Counted from the stretch's first letter, positions 1 to 10,892 are shown. The stretch: 49,228 nucleotides of DNA from Nitrosomonadales bacterium (GCA_016195965.1 JACPYR010000049.1:1-49228); one strand, 5' to 3'. The notes: generated by a model from the sequence alone, not told the origin. A program made the numbers and translations.

Positions 1-512
<512 letters not shown>

Positions 513-534
513 TCACCGGCCAGGATTAACCGGG

Positions 535-3099
535 CTACGCCCCCGCCTGGTTCCTTGCGAAATCCCTGGACAGCACCCTGTTCTCAAATTCCGCCAGATT
601 CACCGGCTTGCTGAACAAATAGCCCTGATATAGGAGACAGCCGGCCTGTTTCAGGAAAGCCAGTTGCGTCTCCGTCTCGACCCCTTCCGCGATCACCCCC
701 ATCCCCAGGCTGTTACTCATACCGATGATGGTCTGCACGATCACCGCATCGGTTGGCTTGGTGCCGATGTTGTGCACAAAAGACTGGTCGATCTTCACCT
801 GATCCAGCGGGAGTTGCGTCAGGTAAGACAGCGATGAATATCCCGTGCCGAAATCATCCATCGAAAATCCCACCCCGATTCTCTTGAGCTCGTGCATTTT
901 GATGATGGCCTCATTGATGTTGTCCAACACCGCACTCTCGGTCAATTCTATCTTGAGCCTGGCCGGATCGGCGCCGGTACTGGCAAGCGCTTCGCGGACT
1001 TGCCAGACGAAATCCGCCTGATAAAACTGGCGCGCGCTCACGTTGATCGCAAGCTGCAAATCTCTTGCCAACGGATTTGCCTCCCATGCCTTGATCTGCG
1101 CACAAGCGGAATCCAGCACCCAGCGCCCGATGGGCAGTATCATCCCGTTCTCCTCGGCCAAAGGGATAAACTCGCCGGGAGATACCATGCCGCGCACCGG
1201 ATGCATCCAGCGCAATAACACTTCGACACCGGTAGGCTGGTTTTCTGAACTCACCTGAATCTGATAGAACAATACAAATTGCTGCTGCAAAATCGCCTGG
1301 CGCAGGTCGATTTCCAGCATGGAACGATTTTCTAGGATGATCTGCATCGACGGGTCGAAAAAGCGCAAGGCATTGCGGCCCGATGCCTTGGCCTCGTACA
1401 TCGCGGTATCGGCCCGCTTAAGCAGCTCGTCCAGGGTAACCTCATGGTCGCGGAACAAGCTGATGCCGATGCTGCATGAACTGTGGTGCTCAATTTCACC
1501 CAAGCGATATGGCTGGCTCAGCGATTTGCGTATTTTTTCCGCCACCGCCCTCGCCTGGCCGGCCGCCTGCTCCGCCTCCATACCCAACCCCTCCAGCATG
1601 ACGATAAATTCGTCGCCGCCCAAACGGGCCACGGTATCCCCCCCGCGCACGCAATCCTGAAGGCGGCGGGCCGTTTCAACCAACAGCTTATCGCCGACAT
1701 CATGACCTTTGGTGTCGTTGAGTATCTTGAAATTATCCAGGTCGATGAACAGGATGGCGCCATTATCCGATTTGCGGGCGCTGGCGGTCATGGTATGGTA
1801 CAGGCGATCCACCAGTAGCCTCCGGTTAGGCAATTGGGTCAGCGGATCATAGAATGCCAGCAAATGGATTTGCTCTTCGGCCTGTTTGCGCAGGGTGATG
1901 TCGGAAAATACCGAGACGTAATGCGTCACATGGCTATCCTCTGCCATGACTGCGGTGGTGGTCAGCCATGCCGGATAAATCTCGCCATTCTTGCGCCGAC
2001 TTTTAACCTCCCCTTGCCAGAATTTGTCCTTGGCGATGGCGCTCCACATATTGGTGTAGAACTGCTCATCATGCAGCCCGGAACGGAGCAAATCGGGGGT
2101 TTGCCCTATCGCTTCTTCGGCGCTATAGCCGGTCAACCGGGTAAACGCCCTGTTGACGCGGATGATGCGATGATCCGAAGCGGTGATCAGGATACCTTCC
2201 TGTGTTTCAAAAGCCGTCGCGGCGACGCGCAACTGTTCCTCTTCCGCTCTCATCCTGTAGTAGGCATACACGGCATAGCCCAGCATCAACATCGCCGAGA
2301 TGAACAGGAACAGCCGATAATTCGATGCGGTGAATTGCTGCGCCTGATAATAATCCAGATAGAGTTGCTCCAGCTCGGTTCCAACATGATTTTTCCCATG
2401 CGAGCTGAGTTGCTCGAACAAGCCTGCCATAAGGTTTTCATGCTCCAGTATCAGCTTGGCATGGCGCGACGCTAATTCTGCCTTGCCTCTGTCGCGCATT
2501 GGCATCAGGGGGATGATCTGGTCGATCACGGTTATGCTGCGTTGCAAATCCTCATGCGCGCGATCGCTTTGATTGACCGCCATCAGCAATGCATCGCGCA
2601 GCATAAATTCGAATGACTCATGCCATCCCGTGTTCGAGAAGGCTATCTGTCCCAGCACATCCCCGACCATGCGCGGCAGATATATGAACGAATTTTTCAG
2701 CACCGCGTTATTGGATTTAAATTCCTCCAGCGCGATTGCCTTCTGCGCTATCCTTTGTTGCATGGCTTGCAACTCCAGCCTGAATTCCGGCGTATCCGGC
2801 AACGCGCCGCTCTTCTGGTGTGCCTCCAGCCTTTCACCCAGTTTCTGCATGCGTTGCATGATGGCGACCACCCCATCATAGTTATGCAAAGTCTGGTAAT
2901 GATGCTGGAATATCGCCTCGCCCAATTCGATGTCGCGCGCTTGCAACTCGCGCAAATCCCTGCTCAACGCATTATGTGTAGCGGGATCGAGCGGCTGCGC
3001 CTTGATAAACATGAACAGCAAACCGGCGACAGCGATGGTCAGAAAAACCAGTTGCCGTAGCCTTCCAGCGGGAAACCGGCCTTTGAAGGATCCGCTCAT
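535..3099 (-). CDS. Membrane-bound DAHL-PAS-GGDEF-EAL protein (cyclic-di-GMP turnover)
   Basis: This 854-residue inner-membrane signalling protein probably makes and/or degrades cyclic-di-GMP. A transmembrane segment (about residues 15-33) is followed by an extracytoplasmic helical region to about 255 that looks like a DAHL sensor domain. A second transmembrane segment (about 258-280), a PAS domain (about 290-400), a GGDEF domain and an EAL domain (about 600-845) follow. The GGDEF signature is intact (GGDEF near residue 494). The EAL signature reads EVLLRW near 626, a common active variant, and the downstream DDFGTGYSS and AEGVET blocks are present. Its ATG overlaps the stop codon of the upstream peroxidase gene (ATGA at 3096-3099), so the two are translationally coupled. 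Which activity dominates cannot be told from sequence. Confidence 0.9.
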   Translation of the reverse strand: MSGSFKGRFPAGRLRQLVFLTIAVAGLLFMFIKAQPLDPATHNALSRDLRELQARDIELGEAIFQHHYQTLHNYDGVVAIMQRMQKLGERLEAHQKSGALPDTPEFRLELQAMQQRIAQKAIALEEFKSNNAVLKNSFIYLPRMVGDVLGQIAFSNTGWHESFEFMLRDALLMAVNQSDRAHEDLQRSITVIDQIIPLMPMRDRGKAELASRHAKLILEHENLMAGLFEQLSSHGKNHVGTELEQLYLDYYQAQQFTASNYRLFLFISAMLMLGYAVYAYYRMRAEEEQLRVAATAFETQEGILITASDHRIIRVNRAFTRLTGYSAEEAIGQTPDLLRSGLHDEQFYTNMWSAIAKDKFWQGEVKSRRKNGEIYPAWLTTTAVMAEDSHVTHYVSVFSDITLRKQAEEQIHLLAFYDPLTQLPNRRLLVDRLYHTMTASARKSDNGAILFIDLDNFKILNDTKGHDVGDKLLVETARRLQDCVRGGDTVARLGGDEFIVMLEGLGMEAEQAAGQARAVAEKIRKSLSQPYRLGEIEHHSSCSIGISLFRDHEVTLDELLKRADTAMYEAKASGRNALRFFDPSMQIILENRSMLEIDLRQAILQQQFVLFYQIQVSSENQPTGVEVLLRWMHPVRGMVSPGEFIPLAEENGMILPIGRWVLDSACAQIKAWEANPLARDLQLAINVSARQFYQADFVWQVREALASTGADPARLKIELTESAVLDNINEAIIKMHELKRIGVGFSMDDFGTGYSSLSYLTQLPLDQVKIDQSFVHNIGTKPTDAVIVQTIIGMSNSLGMGVIAEGVETETQLAFLKQAGCLLYQGYLFSKPVNLAEFENRVLSRDFARNQAGA

Positions 3100-4124
3100 T
3101 TGCCGGCCTCACTTTGATAGACACCGGTCAAGGTATTCAGGAATTTAACGATCTTGCGAACTTCTTCACCGCTCAGGTCCACACCCAGCTGATATTTTCC
3201 CATGATGGCGACTGCCTGCTCAAGGGTAGATGCCGAAGCATCATGAAAATAAGGTGCTGTCAGCGCCACATTGCGCAACGACGGCACGCGAAAATCGTGA
3301 CGTTGCTCCTCGATTTTGGTGATGTTGTAACGTCCGTAATCAATCTCTTGAACATTGCCGCGCTGTATAAAATAATCGCCGACGATGCCCAGCTTTTCAT
3401 ACATGTTGCCGCCGACATTCCGGCCTTGATGGCAGCTGATACAACCCAGATTCTTAAACAGCCCGTAACCGGCCAGTTCGTCTTGGTCGAGAGCCTGTTT
3501 GTCGCCGCGCAAAAAACGGTCGAACCGGGCATTCGGGGTAATCAGGGAACGCTCGAACGTGGAGACTGCATCCTTGACGGTCGATATCTGAATACCGTCC
3601 GGATAGATGGACGAAAAATCTCGGCGATAACTGGCATCATTCCCCAGTTTGGCGGTGACCTCATCCCACGTCGATGCCATTTCATCCGGATGCTTCAACT
3701 GGAAATCCATCTGCTCTTCCAGGGATGCCGCACGCCCGTCCCAGAACAGCCTGAAATTGAAACTGCTGTTGAACACCGTCAGCGTGTTGATCTTGCCTTC
3801 CCTTCTGCCTACCCCGACCGGAAATGGCAAGCCGTCCACACCGCCCTTTGCCAGATCATGGCAGCTCGAACAGGATACGGTATTGTCATGCGAGAGTTTG
3901 GGATCGAAAAACAGGCGCCGCCCCAACGCGACCTTGCGCGCATCCAGCTTTACTTCGAGCGGGATCGGGGTGATAGGCTCCTGACCGTCGCTGTGCTCGT
4001 CCTCCTGACCAACACTGTCCGGCAACTCATGATGATCCGCGACTGGAAACAAGAAAAGAAATGCGGCCACGCACAAGGTCAGCCCCGATAAAGCCAGCAC
4101 CACGCGACCAGATTTTTTAACCAT
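3096..4124 (-). CDS. Di-haem cytochrome c peroxidase family protein
   Basis: Bacterial di-haem peroxidases (CcpA/MauG family) reduce hydrogen peroxide in the periplasm with electrons from small cytochromes. The 342-residue product has an N-terminal hydrophobic anchor or signal (about residues 7-27) and two c-haem motifs, CSSCH at 85-89 and CISCH at 228-232. The spacing and the conserved LFFDPKLS, FNSSFNFRLFWDGRA and FRVPSLRNVALTAPYFHD blocks are those of the family. It is the first gene of a two-gene operon with a GGDEF-EAL protein. No recognisable cleavage site follows the hydrophobic segment, so it may stay membrane-anchored. The physiological substrate is inferred from the family only; MauG-like modifying activity is an alternative. 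Confidence 0.88.
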   Translation of the reverse strand: MVKKSGRVVLALSGLTLCVAAFLFLFPVADHHELPDSVGQEDEHSDGQEPITPIPLEVKLDARKVALGRRLFFDPKLSHDNTVSCSSCHDLAKGGVDGLPFPVGVGRREGKINTLTVFNSSFNFRLFWDGRAASLEEQMDFQLKHPDEMASTWDEVTAKLGNDASYRRDFSSIYPDGIQISTVKDAVSTFERSLITPNARFDRFLRGDKQALDQDELAGYGLFKNLGCISCHQGRNVGGNMYEKLGIVGDYFIQRGNVQEIDYGRYNITKIEEQRHDFRVPSLRNVALTAPYFHDASASTLEQAVAIMGKYQLGVDLSGEEVRKIVKFLNTLTGVYQSEAGK

Positions 4125-4231
4125 GTAGCGCCCTTGATTCCTTAGCCATTTCTCCCGATTACAGAATTATAGCAAAGCATGCTTAAGCCATATAGGATAT
4201 TTGAACTATGCGAAGCGCAGGCGCGCTGACA

Positions 4232-4256
4232 TAAAAGCCCCGATCCGGGCGGGGCT
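4232..4256 (-). terminator. Rho-independent terminator after nuoN
   Basis: A 7-bp GC-rich stem (AGCCCCG at 4236-4242 with CGGGGCT at 4250-4256, loop of 7) is followed on the minus strand by TTTTAT. It lies 21 bases past the nuoN stop codon and probably ends the nuo operon. The rest of the 4125-4276 gap shows no gene. Confidence 0.8.
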
Positions 4257-4276
4257 GCTAACATCTGCGTGGGTGA

Positions 4277-5728
4277 TCAATGCAGCATCAACGACTGCTG
4301 GACAGACACGGCGCAAACCGACATCAGCGTGCCCGGCAACAAACCCAGCAACAGCACGCCCAAGCCGTTCACGCTGATCAACAGAGTAGTGTCAGGCCCA
4401 AACACTATCGGCGCATGGCTTTCCGGAGCATCGAAATACATCAGTTTGACGATGCGCAAATAGTAGAATGCTCCTATCAGCGAAAGCAGCACCGCCACGA
4501 CCGCCAGCCAGACATGGCCGGACTGCACGACGGCGTTCAACACCGAAAATTTTGCATAAAAACCCACGGTCGGAGGAACGCCGGCCATAGAGAACATCAA
4601 TAACAGCATGATGAAGGCGAGCCATGGATTGCGCTGGTTAAGCCCCTTGAAGTCGGTGATCTCATCCGCCTCGAAACCCGCCCGGGACAACAGCATGATC
4701 ATGCCGAACGCACCCAGCGACATCAGCACGTAAATCACCGCATAGAACATCGATGAGCTGTAGCCCTCTATGTCTCCGCTGATAAAGCCCAGCAGCAAAA
4801 AACCCATGTGCGCAATGGTCGAGTAGGCGAACATGCGCTTGAGGTTGGTCTGCGCAATCGCGGTGATGTTACCCAGCGCCATCGAAGCAATCGCCAATAT
4901 GATCAGCATGCCCGACCAGTGCTGCATCAGCGGCTGCAACCCTTCCACCAGGACGCGGGCAACGAAGGCGAAGGCGGCCAGCTTCGGCGCCGAGCCGATC
5001 AACATAGTCATCGCAGTCGGCGCGCCGTGATATACGTCCGGCAGCCACATGTGGAATGGCACCACTCCCAGCTTGAACGACAGGCCGGAAACCACGAACA
5101 CCAGGCCCAGCACCAGCAAGGTTTTATTCGCATTCCCCGACAGGATCGCATTGGACACCGCACCCAGCTCCAATGAGCCGGTCGCGCCATACAACAAAGA
5201 CATGCCATACAACAGCAAACCCGAAGCCAGCGCGCCGAGAATGAAATATTTCATCGCGGCCTCGGTGGCGACCGCAGAATCCCGCTGCAGCGCGACCATC
5301 GCGTACAGGCTGAGGGAAAGCAGCTCCAGACCGAGATAGAGCGTGAGGAAATGATAGGCGGAGATCATCACCATCATGCCCAGCGTGGCGAACAGGGTCA
5401 GCACCATGAATTCGCCGCTGAACAGGCCGCGCACGGTGAGATATAGCCTCGAATACACCAGCATCATCGAAATGGACAGGTAGGTCAGCAGCTTCAGCAC
5501 ATCGGACATCAGATCATCGACAAACATGTTGTGCATGACGTGCGACACGCCGTTCACATGCGTGCCCACGGTGATCAGCGCACAGCCCATCAGGGTCAAT
5601 TGCACCAGCATGTAAGTGACCAGGTTGCCATTTTGCTTGACCAGCAAATCCGCAATCAGGATCACACATGCCATCACCAGCAGAAATATCTCCGCGCCGG
5701 CAGGCATCAAATCAGTCATCAAATTCAT
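4277..5728 (-). CDS. nuoN: NADH-quinone oxidoreductase subunit N
   Basis: NuoN is one of three antiporter-like membrane subunits of complex I that carry proton-translocating half channels. The 483-residue product is almost entirely transmembrane helices. It has the Proton_antipo_M core with [16 protein letters not shown], the lysine-bearing [18 protein letters not shown] and [14 protein letters not shown] blocks. It is the last gene of the operon and is followed by a terminator. The 87-base gap to nuoM is longer than others in the operon and holds short GTCGTTAGT-type repeats. Confidence 0.97.
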   Translation of the reverse strand: MNLMTDLMPAGAEIFLLVMACVILIADLLVKQNGNLVTYMLVQLTLMGCALITVGTHVNGVSHVMHNMFVDDLMSDVLKLLTYLSISMMLVYSRLYLTVRGLFSGEFMVLTLFATLGMMVMISAYHFLTLYLGLELLSLSLYAMVALQRDSAVATEAAMKYFILGALASGLLLYGMSLLYGATGSLELGAVSNAILSGNANKTLLVLGLVFVVSGLSFKLGVVPFHMWLPDVYHGAPTAMTMLIGSAPKLAAFAFVARVLVEGLQPLMQHWSGMLIILAIASMALGNITAIAQTNLKRMFAYSTIAHMGFLLLGFISGDIEGYSSSMFYAVIYVLMSLGAFGMIMLLSRAGFEADEITDFKGLNQRNPWLAFIMLLLMFSMAGVPPTVGFYAKFSVLNAVVQSGHVWLAVVAVLLSLIGAFYYLRIVKLMYFDAPESHAPIVFGPDTTLLISVNGLGVLLLGLLPGTLMSVCAVSVQQSLMLH

Positions 5729-5734
5729 AATTCA

Positions 5735-5766
5735 GTCGTCAGTCGTTAGTTATGAGTCGTTAGTCA
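5735..5766. repeat. Short GTCGTTAG-type repeats between nuoN and nuoM
   Basis: The spacer between nuoM and nuoN contains three close repetitions of CAGTCGTTAGT-like words (GTCGTCA, GTCGTTA, GTCGTTA) within about 30 bases. This resembles the heptameric simple repeats seen elsewhere in the window (nuoG, and the gap before folE2). It does not interrupt either gene. Function unknown; slippage-generated repeat is the simplest reading. Confidence 0.5.
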
Positions 5767-5815
5767 TTGGCAGGCATGGTCAACTCGTTGGAAGCGACTC
5801 ACGGCCACCGGCTCC

Positions 5816-7306
5816 TTATAGCGGCAACTTGGAACGCGCCACATGTACCAATAAATCATTCACCGACACATGCAGAATTTCGCTGAACGGCAGCGGATAC
5901 AGCCCCATGCCCAGCACGGTCAGCGCCAACACTGCAAAAATAGCCTTTTCGCGCAGGGTCAGGTCGGTCAGTTCCGAAACATGATGGTTGGCCACTGCGC
6001 CGAAAATCACGCGCTTGTACATCCACAGCGTGTAGGCCGCACCGAAAACCAGCGTGGATGCGGCGGCAAAGGCATACCAGAAATTCGCTTTCACCGCGCC
6101 CAGGATTACCATGAACTCGCCGACGAAGCCGCTGGTGCCAGGCAGACCGCTGTTGGCCATCGCGAACAGCATGAAGAACGCGGCAAACACCGGCATCTTG
6201 TTGGCTACCCCGCCGTAATCGGCGATGTTGCGCGAGTGCATGCGGTCGTACAGCACGCCGATACACAGGAACAGCGCGCCGGACACAAAACCGTGCGAGA
6301 TCATCTGCAGCAGCGCGCCTTCCATGCCGTTGCTGTTAAAGATGAAGAAGCCCAGCGTGACGAAACCCATGTGTGAAATCGACGAATATGCCACCAGCTT
6401 CTTCATGTCGGTCTGGGTCAATGCCACCAAACCGATATACACCACCGCGATCAGCGACAGCGCGATCATCACGCCGGCAAGATGGTGGCTGGCATCCGGC
6501 GCGATCGGCATCGAGAAGCGCAGAAATCCATAAGCGCCCACCTTCAGCATGATCGCCGCCAGGATCACCGAACCGCCTGTCGGCGCTTCGACGTGCGCAT
6601 CCGGCAGCCAGGTATGCACCGGAAACATCGGCACCTTCACCGCGAACGCGAAGAAAAATGCGATGAAGATCAATATCTGCGCGCTCATCGGAATCACGAC
6701 CTGATGGAAGTCGAGTATCTCGAAGCTGCCGCCGGTCTGGTTATAAAGATAGATCAATGCAACCAGCATCAGCAGCGAGCCGAGCAGCGTGTAGAGGAAA
6801 AACTTGACCGCCGCGTACACGCGGTTCGCACCGCCCCATACGCCGATGATCAGGAACATCGGGATCAGCATCGCTTCCCAGAACACATAGAACAGCACGG
6901 CATCCAGCGCGGCGAACACGCCTATCATGATGCCGGACATGATCAGGAAGGATGCCATGTATTGCGCGACGCGCTTCTCGATCACCTGCCATCCGGCCAG
7001 CACCACGATGGGCGTGAAGAACGACGTCAACAGGATGAACAGCACCGAGATGCCATCCACACCCAGGTGGTAGTGGATGTTGAAGCGCGATATCCAGCTG
7101 TGCATCTCGACAAACTGCATCTCCGAAGTGTCGCGCACAAAACCGGTATACAGCGGAATGGTCACCAGAAAACCGAGCAGCGAGCCTACCATGGCCAGAA
7201 TACGCGCCAATGGTGCGTTTTTATCGTCGCCTGTAGCCAACACCAAGACGCCGAACAAGATCGGCAGCCAGATCGCGACGCTAATTATGGGTAATCCAAA
7301 AAACAT
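5816..7306 (-). CDS. nuoM: NADH-quinone oxidoreductase subunit M
   Basis: NuoM is the second antiporter-like membrane subunit of complex I. The 496-residue, roughly 14-helix protein has the family blocks YHLGVDGISVLFILLT, FYVFWEAMLIPMFLIIG (with the key glutamate of helix 5), KVPMFPVHTWLPDAHVEAPT (catalytic lysine) and AYSSISHMGFVTLG. Length and order are standard. It sits between nuoL (29-base gap) and nuoN in an uninterrupted minus-strand operon. Confidence 0.97.
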   Translation of the reverse strand: MFFGLPIISVAIWLPILFGVLVLATGDDKNAPLARILAMVGSLLGFLVTIPLYTGFVRDTSEMQFVEMHSWISRFNIHYHLGVDGISVLFILLTSFFTPIVVLAGWQVIEKRVAQYMASFLIMSGIMIGVFAALDAVLFYVFWEAMLIPMFLIIGVWGGANRVYAAVKFFLYTLLGSLLMLVALIYLYNQTGGSFEILDFHQVVIPMSAQILIFIAFFFAFAVKVPMFPVHTWLPDAHVEAPTGGSVILAAIMLKVGAYGFLRFSMPIAPDASHHLAGVMIALSLIAVVYIGLVALTQTDMKKLVAYSSISHMGFVTLGFFIFNSNGMEGALLQMISHGFVSGALFLCIGVLYDRMHSRNIADYGGVANKMPVFAAFFMLFAMANSGLPGTSGFVGEFMVILGAVKANFWYAFAAASTLVFGAAYTLWMYKRVIFGAVANHHVSELTDLTLREKAIFAVLALTVLGMGLYPLPFSEILHVSVNDLLVHVARSKLPL

Positions 7307-7335
7307 GCTGACATTCCTTTGCTGTAGGCCTGCTG

Positions 7336-9399
7336 CTATTCAAACAAATCCCGCACCGACAACAGTACGAACACACCGATAATCATCGAAAATGCATAAT
7401 GGTAGATATATCCGGACTGCACATGCCGGAGCACGCCCGAAAACAGCCCGACCAGTTTTGCCGAACCATTCACCATCACGCCGTCGATCAGTTTTATATC
7501 GCCGAACTTCCACAGGAAGCGGCTGGTCCCGCGCGCACCACCGGCAAAAAACCAGTCGTTAAAACGATCGAAGTAATATTTGTTGTCCAGCAGGGTATAA
7601 ATGCCACGGAAACGCTGCTGAATCGCAGCGGGAATATCGGGACGCCTCATGTAAAAAAACCATGATGTCACTACCCCTGCAAGCGCAAAAACAAAGGGGA
7701 TAGAAATAAACGAATGCAATGCCATTTGTGCGGCACCATGAAACTCATCGCGTATTTCTTTGAACGCTTCGAGATGCGCCTCGCTGACATAGATTGCGTC
7801 CCGGAAATAGCCCCCGAACAACATCGGCTCTATCGCGATGAAACCGATTACCACCGAAGGGATCGCCAGCAAAACTAATGGCAACGTCACCACCCAGGGA
7901 GATTCATGCGGCTTCTGGCCGGGCGCCAAGCCGTGATGTTCATCATGGCTCGCATGATCGTCGTGTGCATCATGAGCCGGCCCTGAGCTTGTCGAAGAGT
8001 GGTGGGCATCATGGCTATGGGCTTCTGTCTTGCCGAAACGCTCCTCGCCATGAAACACCAGAAAGTACATACGGAACGAATAGAAGGCCGTGACGAACAC
8101 CCCGGCCAGCACCGCAAAATAAGCAAAGCCGGAACCCGCCAAATGGGAATATTCCACTGCTTCGATGATGCTGTCCTTGGCATAGAAGCCCGAGAAAAAC
8201 GGCGTGCCGATCAAGGCCAGCGAACCGATCAGCGAGGTGATCCAGGTAATCGGCATGTATTTCTTCAGTCCGCCCATGTTGCGGATATCCTGATCGTGAT
8301 GCATCGCGATGATCACCGAACCTGCGGCCAGGAACAGCAGCGCCTTGAAGAATGCATGGGTCATCAGATGGAAGATCGCCACCGAATAAGCGGAAGCGCC
8401 CAGCGCCACGGTCATGTAGCCCAGTTGCGACAAAGTGGAATAAGCGACCACGCGCTTGATGTCATTCTGGATGATGCCCAGAAAACCCATGAACAGCGCG
8501 GTGATCGCGCCTATCACCATGACGAAAGACAAGGCCGTGTCGGACAGCTCGAACATCGGCGACATGCGCGCCACCATGAAAATACCGGCGGTCACCATGG
8601 TCGCAGCGTGAATCAGCGCGGAGATAGGTGTCGGGCCTTCCATCGAATCGGGCAGCCAGACATGCAGCGGGAACTGCGCCGACTTGCCCATCGCGCCGAT
8701 GAACAGCAATATGCATATCGCGGTCAGCAGATTCACCTGCATGCCAGGAATCGGCGCGATATCCGCAACGTGACTGGCCGCATTGGCGAACACGGCGGCA
8801 TAGTCCAGCGTACCGAACACCATCAATACCAGGCCGATGCCCAGCAGAAAACCGAAATCTCCGACGCGATTCACCAGGAAGGCTTTCAGGTTGGCGTAGA
8901 TCGCGGTCTCTCTGGTATACCAGAAACCGATCAGCAGATAGGAAACCAGCCCCACCGCTTCCCAGCCGAAAAACAGCTGCATGAAATTGTTGGCCATCAC
9001 CAGCATCAACATCGAGAAGGTGAACAGCGAGATGTAGCTGAAGAAACGCTGGTAACCGGGGTCTTCCTGCATATATCCTATGGTATAGATATGCACCATC
9101 AACGACACAAAGGTCACCACCAGCATCATCGTGACGGTCAGACGGTCGATCAGAAACCCCACCTGGAAACTGGCATCACCCGAAGTCAGCCAGGTATAGA
9201 CCGGGCCGTTGAACATGTGGCCGGCCTGCACATCCCGAAAAATCGCCAGCGAAGCAAAAAAGGAAACCGCCACCAGCGCGATCGTGATGCGGTGCGACCA
9301 GGCCCTGCCTAGTTGTTTGCCAAACAGGCCGGCGGCTATCGCCCCGGCCAGCGGAGCCAGAGGAACCAGCAAATAAAGATTTTGCATGCTCATACTCAT
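7336..9399 (-). CDS. nuoL: NADH-quinone oxidoreductase subunit L
   Basis: NuoL is the distal antiporter-like subunit of complex I and carries the long lateral helix. The 687-residue product has the expected blocks FIDRLTVTMMLVVTFVS, FFGWEAVGLVSYLLIGFW, FPLHVWLPDSMEGPTPISA and AYSTLSQLGYM. The ATG at 9397-9399 overlaps the nuoK stop by one base (TGATG); ATG codons 2 and 4 codons on are alternatives. A histidine- and aspartate-rich cytoplasmic or periplasmic loop (about residues 460-490) contains SSTSSGP, encoded by a short dispersed repeat (7980-7997) read in frame. The rest is colinear with the family. Confidence 0.97.
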   Translation of the reverse strand: MSMSMQNLYLLVPLAPLAGAIAAGLFGKQLGRAWSHRITIALVAVSFFASLAIFRDVQAGHMFNGPVYTWLTSGDASFQVGFLIDRLTVTMMLVVTFVSLMVHIYTIGYMQEDPGYQRFFSYISLFTFSMLMLVMANNFMQLFFGWEAVGLVSYLLIGFWYTRETAIYANLKAFLVNRVGDFGFLLGIGLVLMVFGTLDYAAVFANAASHVADIAPIPGMQVNLLTAICILLFIGAMGKSAQFPLHVWLPDSMEGPTPISALIHAATMVTAGIFMVARMSPMFELSDTALSFVMVIGAITALFMGFLGIIQNDIKRVVAYSTLSQLGYMTVALGASAYSVAIFHLMTHAFFKALLFLAAGSVIIAMHHDQDIRNMGGLKKYMPITWITSLIGSLALIGTPFFSGFYAKDSIIEAVEYSHLAGSGFAYFAVLAGVFVTAFYSFRMYFLVFHGEERFGKTEAHSHDAHHSSTSSGPAHDAHDDHASHDEHHGLAPGQKPHESPWVVTLPLVLLAIPSVVIGFIAIEPMLFGGYFRDAIYVSEAHLEAFKEIRDEFHGAAQMALHSFISIPFVFALAGVVTSWFFYMRRPDIPAAIQQRFRGIYTLLDNKYYFDRFNDWFFAGGARGTSRFLWKFGDIKLIDGVMVNGSAKLVGLFSGVLRHVQSGYIYHYAFSMIIGVFVLLSVRDLFE
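7980..7997. repeat. Dispersed repeat (CTTCGACAAGCTCAGGGC type) inside nuoL
   Basis: On the minus strand this reads CTTCGACAAGCTCAGGGC, a form of the common proteobacterial CCTTCGACAGGCTCAGG repeat that also occurs at 28810-28951 (interrupted), 35677-35700 and 48807-48945. Here it is translated as part of the poorly conserved His/Asp-rich loop of NuoL (residues about 468-473). Confidence 0.7.
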
Positions 9400-9704
9400 C
9401 AACCTTTCAGGCTGTCCAGATCATCGACGTTGATGGTGTTCAGGTTGCGGAACAGCACCACCAGGATCGCCAGACCGATTGCGGCCTCGGCGGCGGCAAC
9501 GGTCAGGATGAAAAACACGAAGACCTGTCCGGCCGTGTCGTTCAGATAATGCGAAAACGCCAGGAAATTGGTGTTTACCGCCAGCAACATCATTTCGATC
9601 GCCATCAACAGCACGATCAAATTCTTGCGGTTCAAAAAAATACCGACCACGCTGATGGCAAACAGCACAGCGCTCAGTATCAGATAATGCGACAGTGTTA
9701 ACAC
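9399..9704 (-). CDS. nuoK: NADH-quinone oxidoreductase subunit K
   Basis: NuoK is a small three-helix membrane subunit of complex I. The 101-residue length is exactly typical. Family blocks are [20 protein letters not shown] (with the conserved membrane glutamate), NTNFLAFS and [17 protein letters not shown]. Its stop overlaps the nuoL start, and 26 bases separate it from nuoJ, as expected for a coupled operon. Confidence 0.97.
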   Translation of the reverse strand: MLTLSHYLILSAVLFAISVVGIFLNRKNLIVLLMAIEMMLLAVNTNFLAFSHYLNDTAGQVFVFFILTVAAAEAAIGLAILVVLFRNLNTINVDDLDSLKG

Positions 9705-9730
9705 TCTTTGCGCTCCCCTTGTTAATCCGG

Positions 9731-10360
9731 CTAGTTTGGCTGGTCGTCTTTGCGTTCAGCCTGCATGGTCACAATGCGCAGGCGATCCGCTTTCTTGACC
9801 GCCACCTGTGCAGAGACATCCTGAGATTTGGCATCCTTGCGGCGGCGCAAGGTCAACGCAATCGCAGCGACCATCGCCACCAGCAGAATCACGGCGGCAA
9901 TCTCAAACGGATAAGCGTAATCGGTATACAGCAAACGCCCCAGCTCCTTGGTATTGCTATAGTTGGCCGCATGCTTCGCCAGGTGAGCGCCCGTTTCGGC
10001 GGTGCGGCGGTTGCCCAGCACCCAGACCATCTCGAATACCATGATGGCCGCCAATACCACACCAAACGGGAACCAGCGCCAAAAGCCCTCGCGCAGTCGC
10101 ACCAAGTTGATATCCAGCATCATCACCACAAACAGGAACAGCACCATCACGGCCCCCACATAAACCAGCACCAGGGCGATAGCCAGAAACTCGGCTTCCA
10201 GCAATAGCCACACACCGGCAGAACTGATAAACGCCAACACCAGATACAACACCGCATGCACCGGGTTGCGTGCAGTAATAACGCGCAGCGACGCGAACAC
10301 GATCATCGCCGCGAAAGCGTAAAACACGATGGTTTCAAAATTACTGGTTACAAAATCCAT
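9731..10360 (-). CDS. nuoJ: NADH-quinone oxidoreductase subunit J
   Basis: NuoJ is a five-helix membrane subunit of complex I near the quinone site. The 209-residue product starts with an N-terminal helix ([16 protein letters not shown]), the [20 protein letters not shown] block, and [18 protein letters not shown], which contains the pi-bulge region of helix 3. A charged C-terminal tail of about 35 residues is longer than in some homologues. It lies 30 bases after nuoI. Confidence 0.96.
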   Translation of the reverse strand: MDFVTSNFETIVFYAFAAMIVFASLRVITARNPVHAVLYLVLAFISSAGVWLLLEAEFLAIALVLVYVGAVMVLFLFVVMMLDINLVRLREGFWRWFPFGVVLAAIMVFEMVWVLGNRRTAETGAHLAKHAANYSNTKELGRLLYTDYAYPFEIAAVILLVAMVAAIALTLRRRKDAKSQDVSAQVAVKKADRLRIVTMQAERKDDQPN

Positions 10361-10390
10361 TACCGTTTCCTCTATCCCACTTGTCGGCTG

Positions 10391-10879
10391 TTATCGGTAC
10401 TTCGCATCCGCCGCGCGATCCTTGGCGATCTGCTCTTCATACTTGTCGCCTATCTCCAGCAGCATCGGCTTGGTGTAGTACAAATCGCCGCGCTTTTCGC
10501 CGTGATATTCGAACACGCGCGTTTCGACGATCGCATCCACCGGACAGGACTCTTCGCAAAACCCGCAGAAGATACACTTGGTCAGGTCGATGTCGTATTG
10601 CGTGGTGCGTCTGGTGCCGTCCTCACGCTCGGCCACTTCAATCTTGATCGCCAACGCAGGGCACACCGCCTCGCACAATTTGCAGCCTATGCAACGTTCC
10701 TCGCCATTGGCATAGCGCCGCTGTGCATGCAGGCCACGGAAACGGAAACTCTGCGGCGTTTTTTCATCCGGGTACTGCACGGTGACATGCGGCGCAAAGA
10801 AATACTTTCCGGTCACGCTCATGCCCTTGAGCAATTCGAGCAGCAAAAAGCTCTTGAAGAAATTGATGAGTTTATTCAT
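10391..10879 (-). CDS. nuoI: NADH-quinone oxidoreductase subunit I
   Basis: NuoI carries clusters N6a and N6b, which pass electrons to NuoB. The 162-residue protein has two ferredoxin-type motifs, [12 protein letters not shown] and [12 protein letters not shown], each with the full set of four cysteines. An amphipathic N-terminal helix ([14 protein letters not shown]) docks on the membrane arm. Length and sequence match the short betaproteobacterial form. It is 13 bases after nuoH. Confidence 0.97.
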   Translation of the reverse strand: MNKLINFFKSFLLLELLKGMSVTGKYFFAPHVTVQYPDEKTPQSFRFRGLHAQRRYANGEERCIGCKLCEAVCPALAIKIEVAEREDGTRRTTQYDIDLTKCIFCGFCEESCPVDAIVETRVFEYHGEKRGDLYYTKPMLLEIGDKYEEQIAKDRAADAKYR

Positions 10880-10892
10880 ATTTTTTCCTTCC

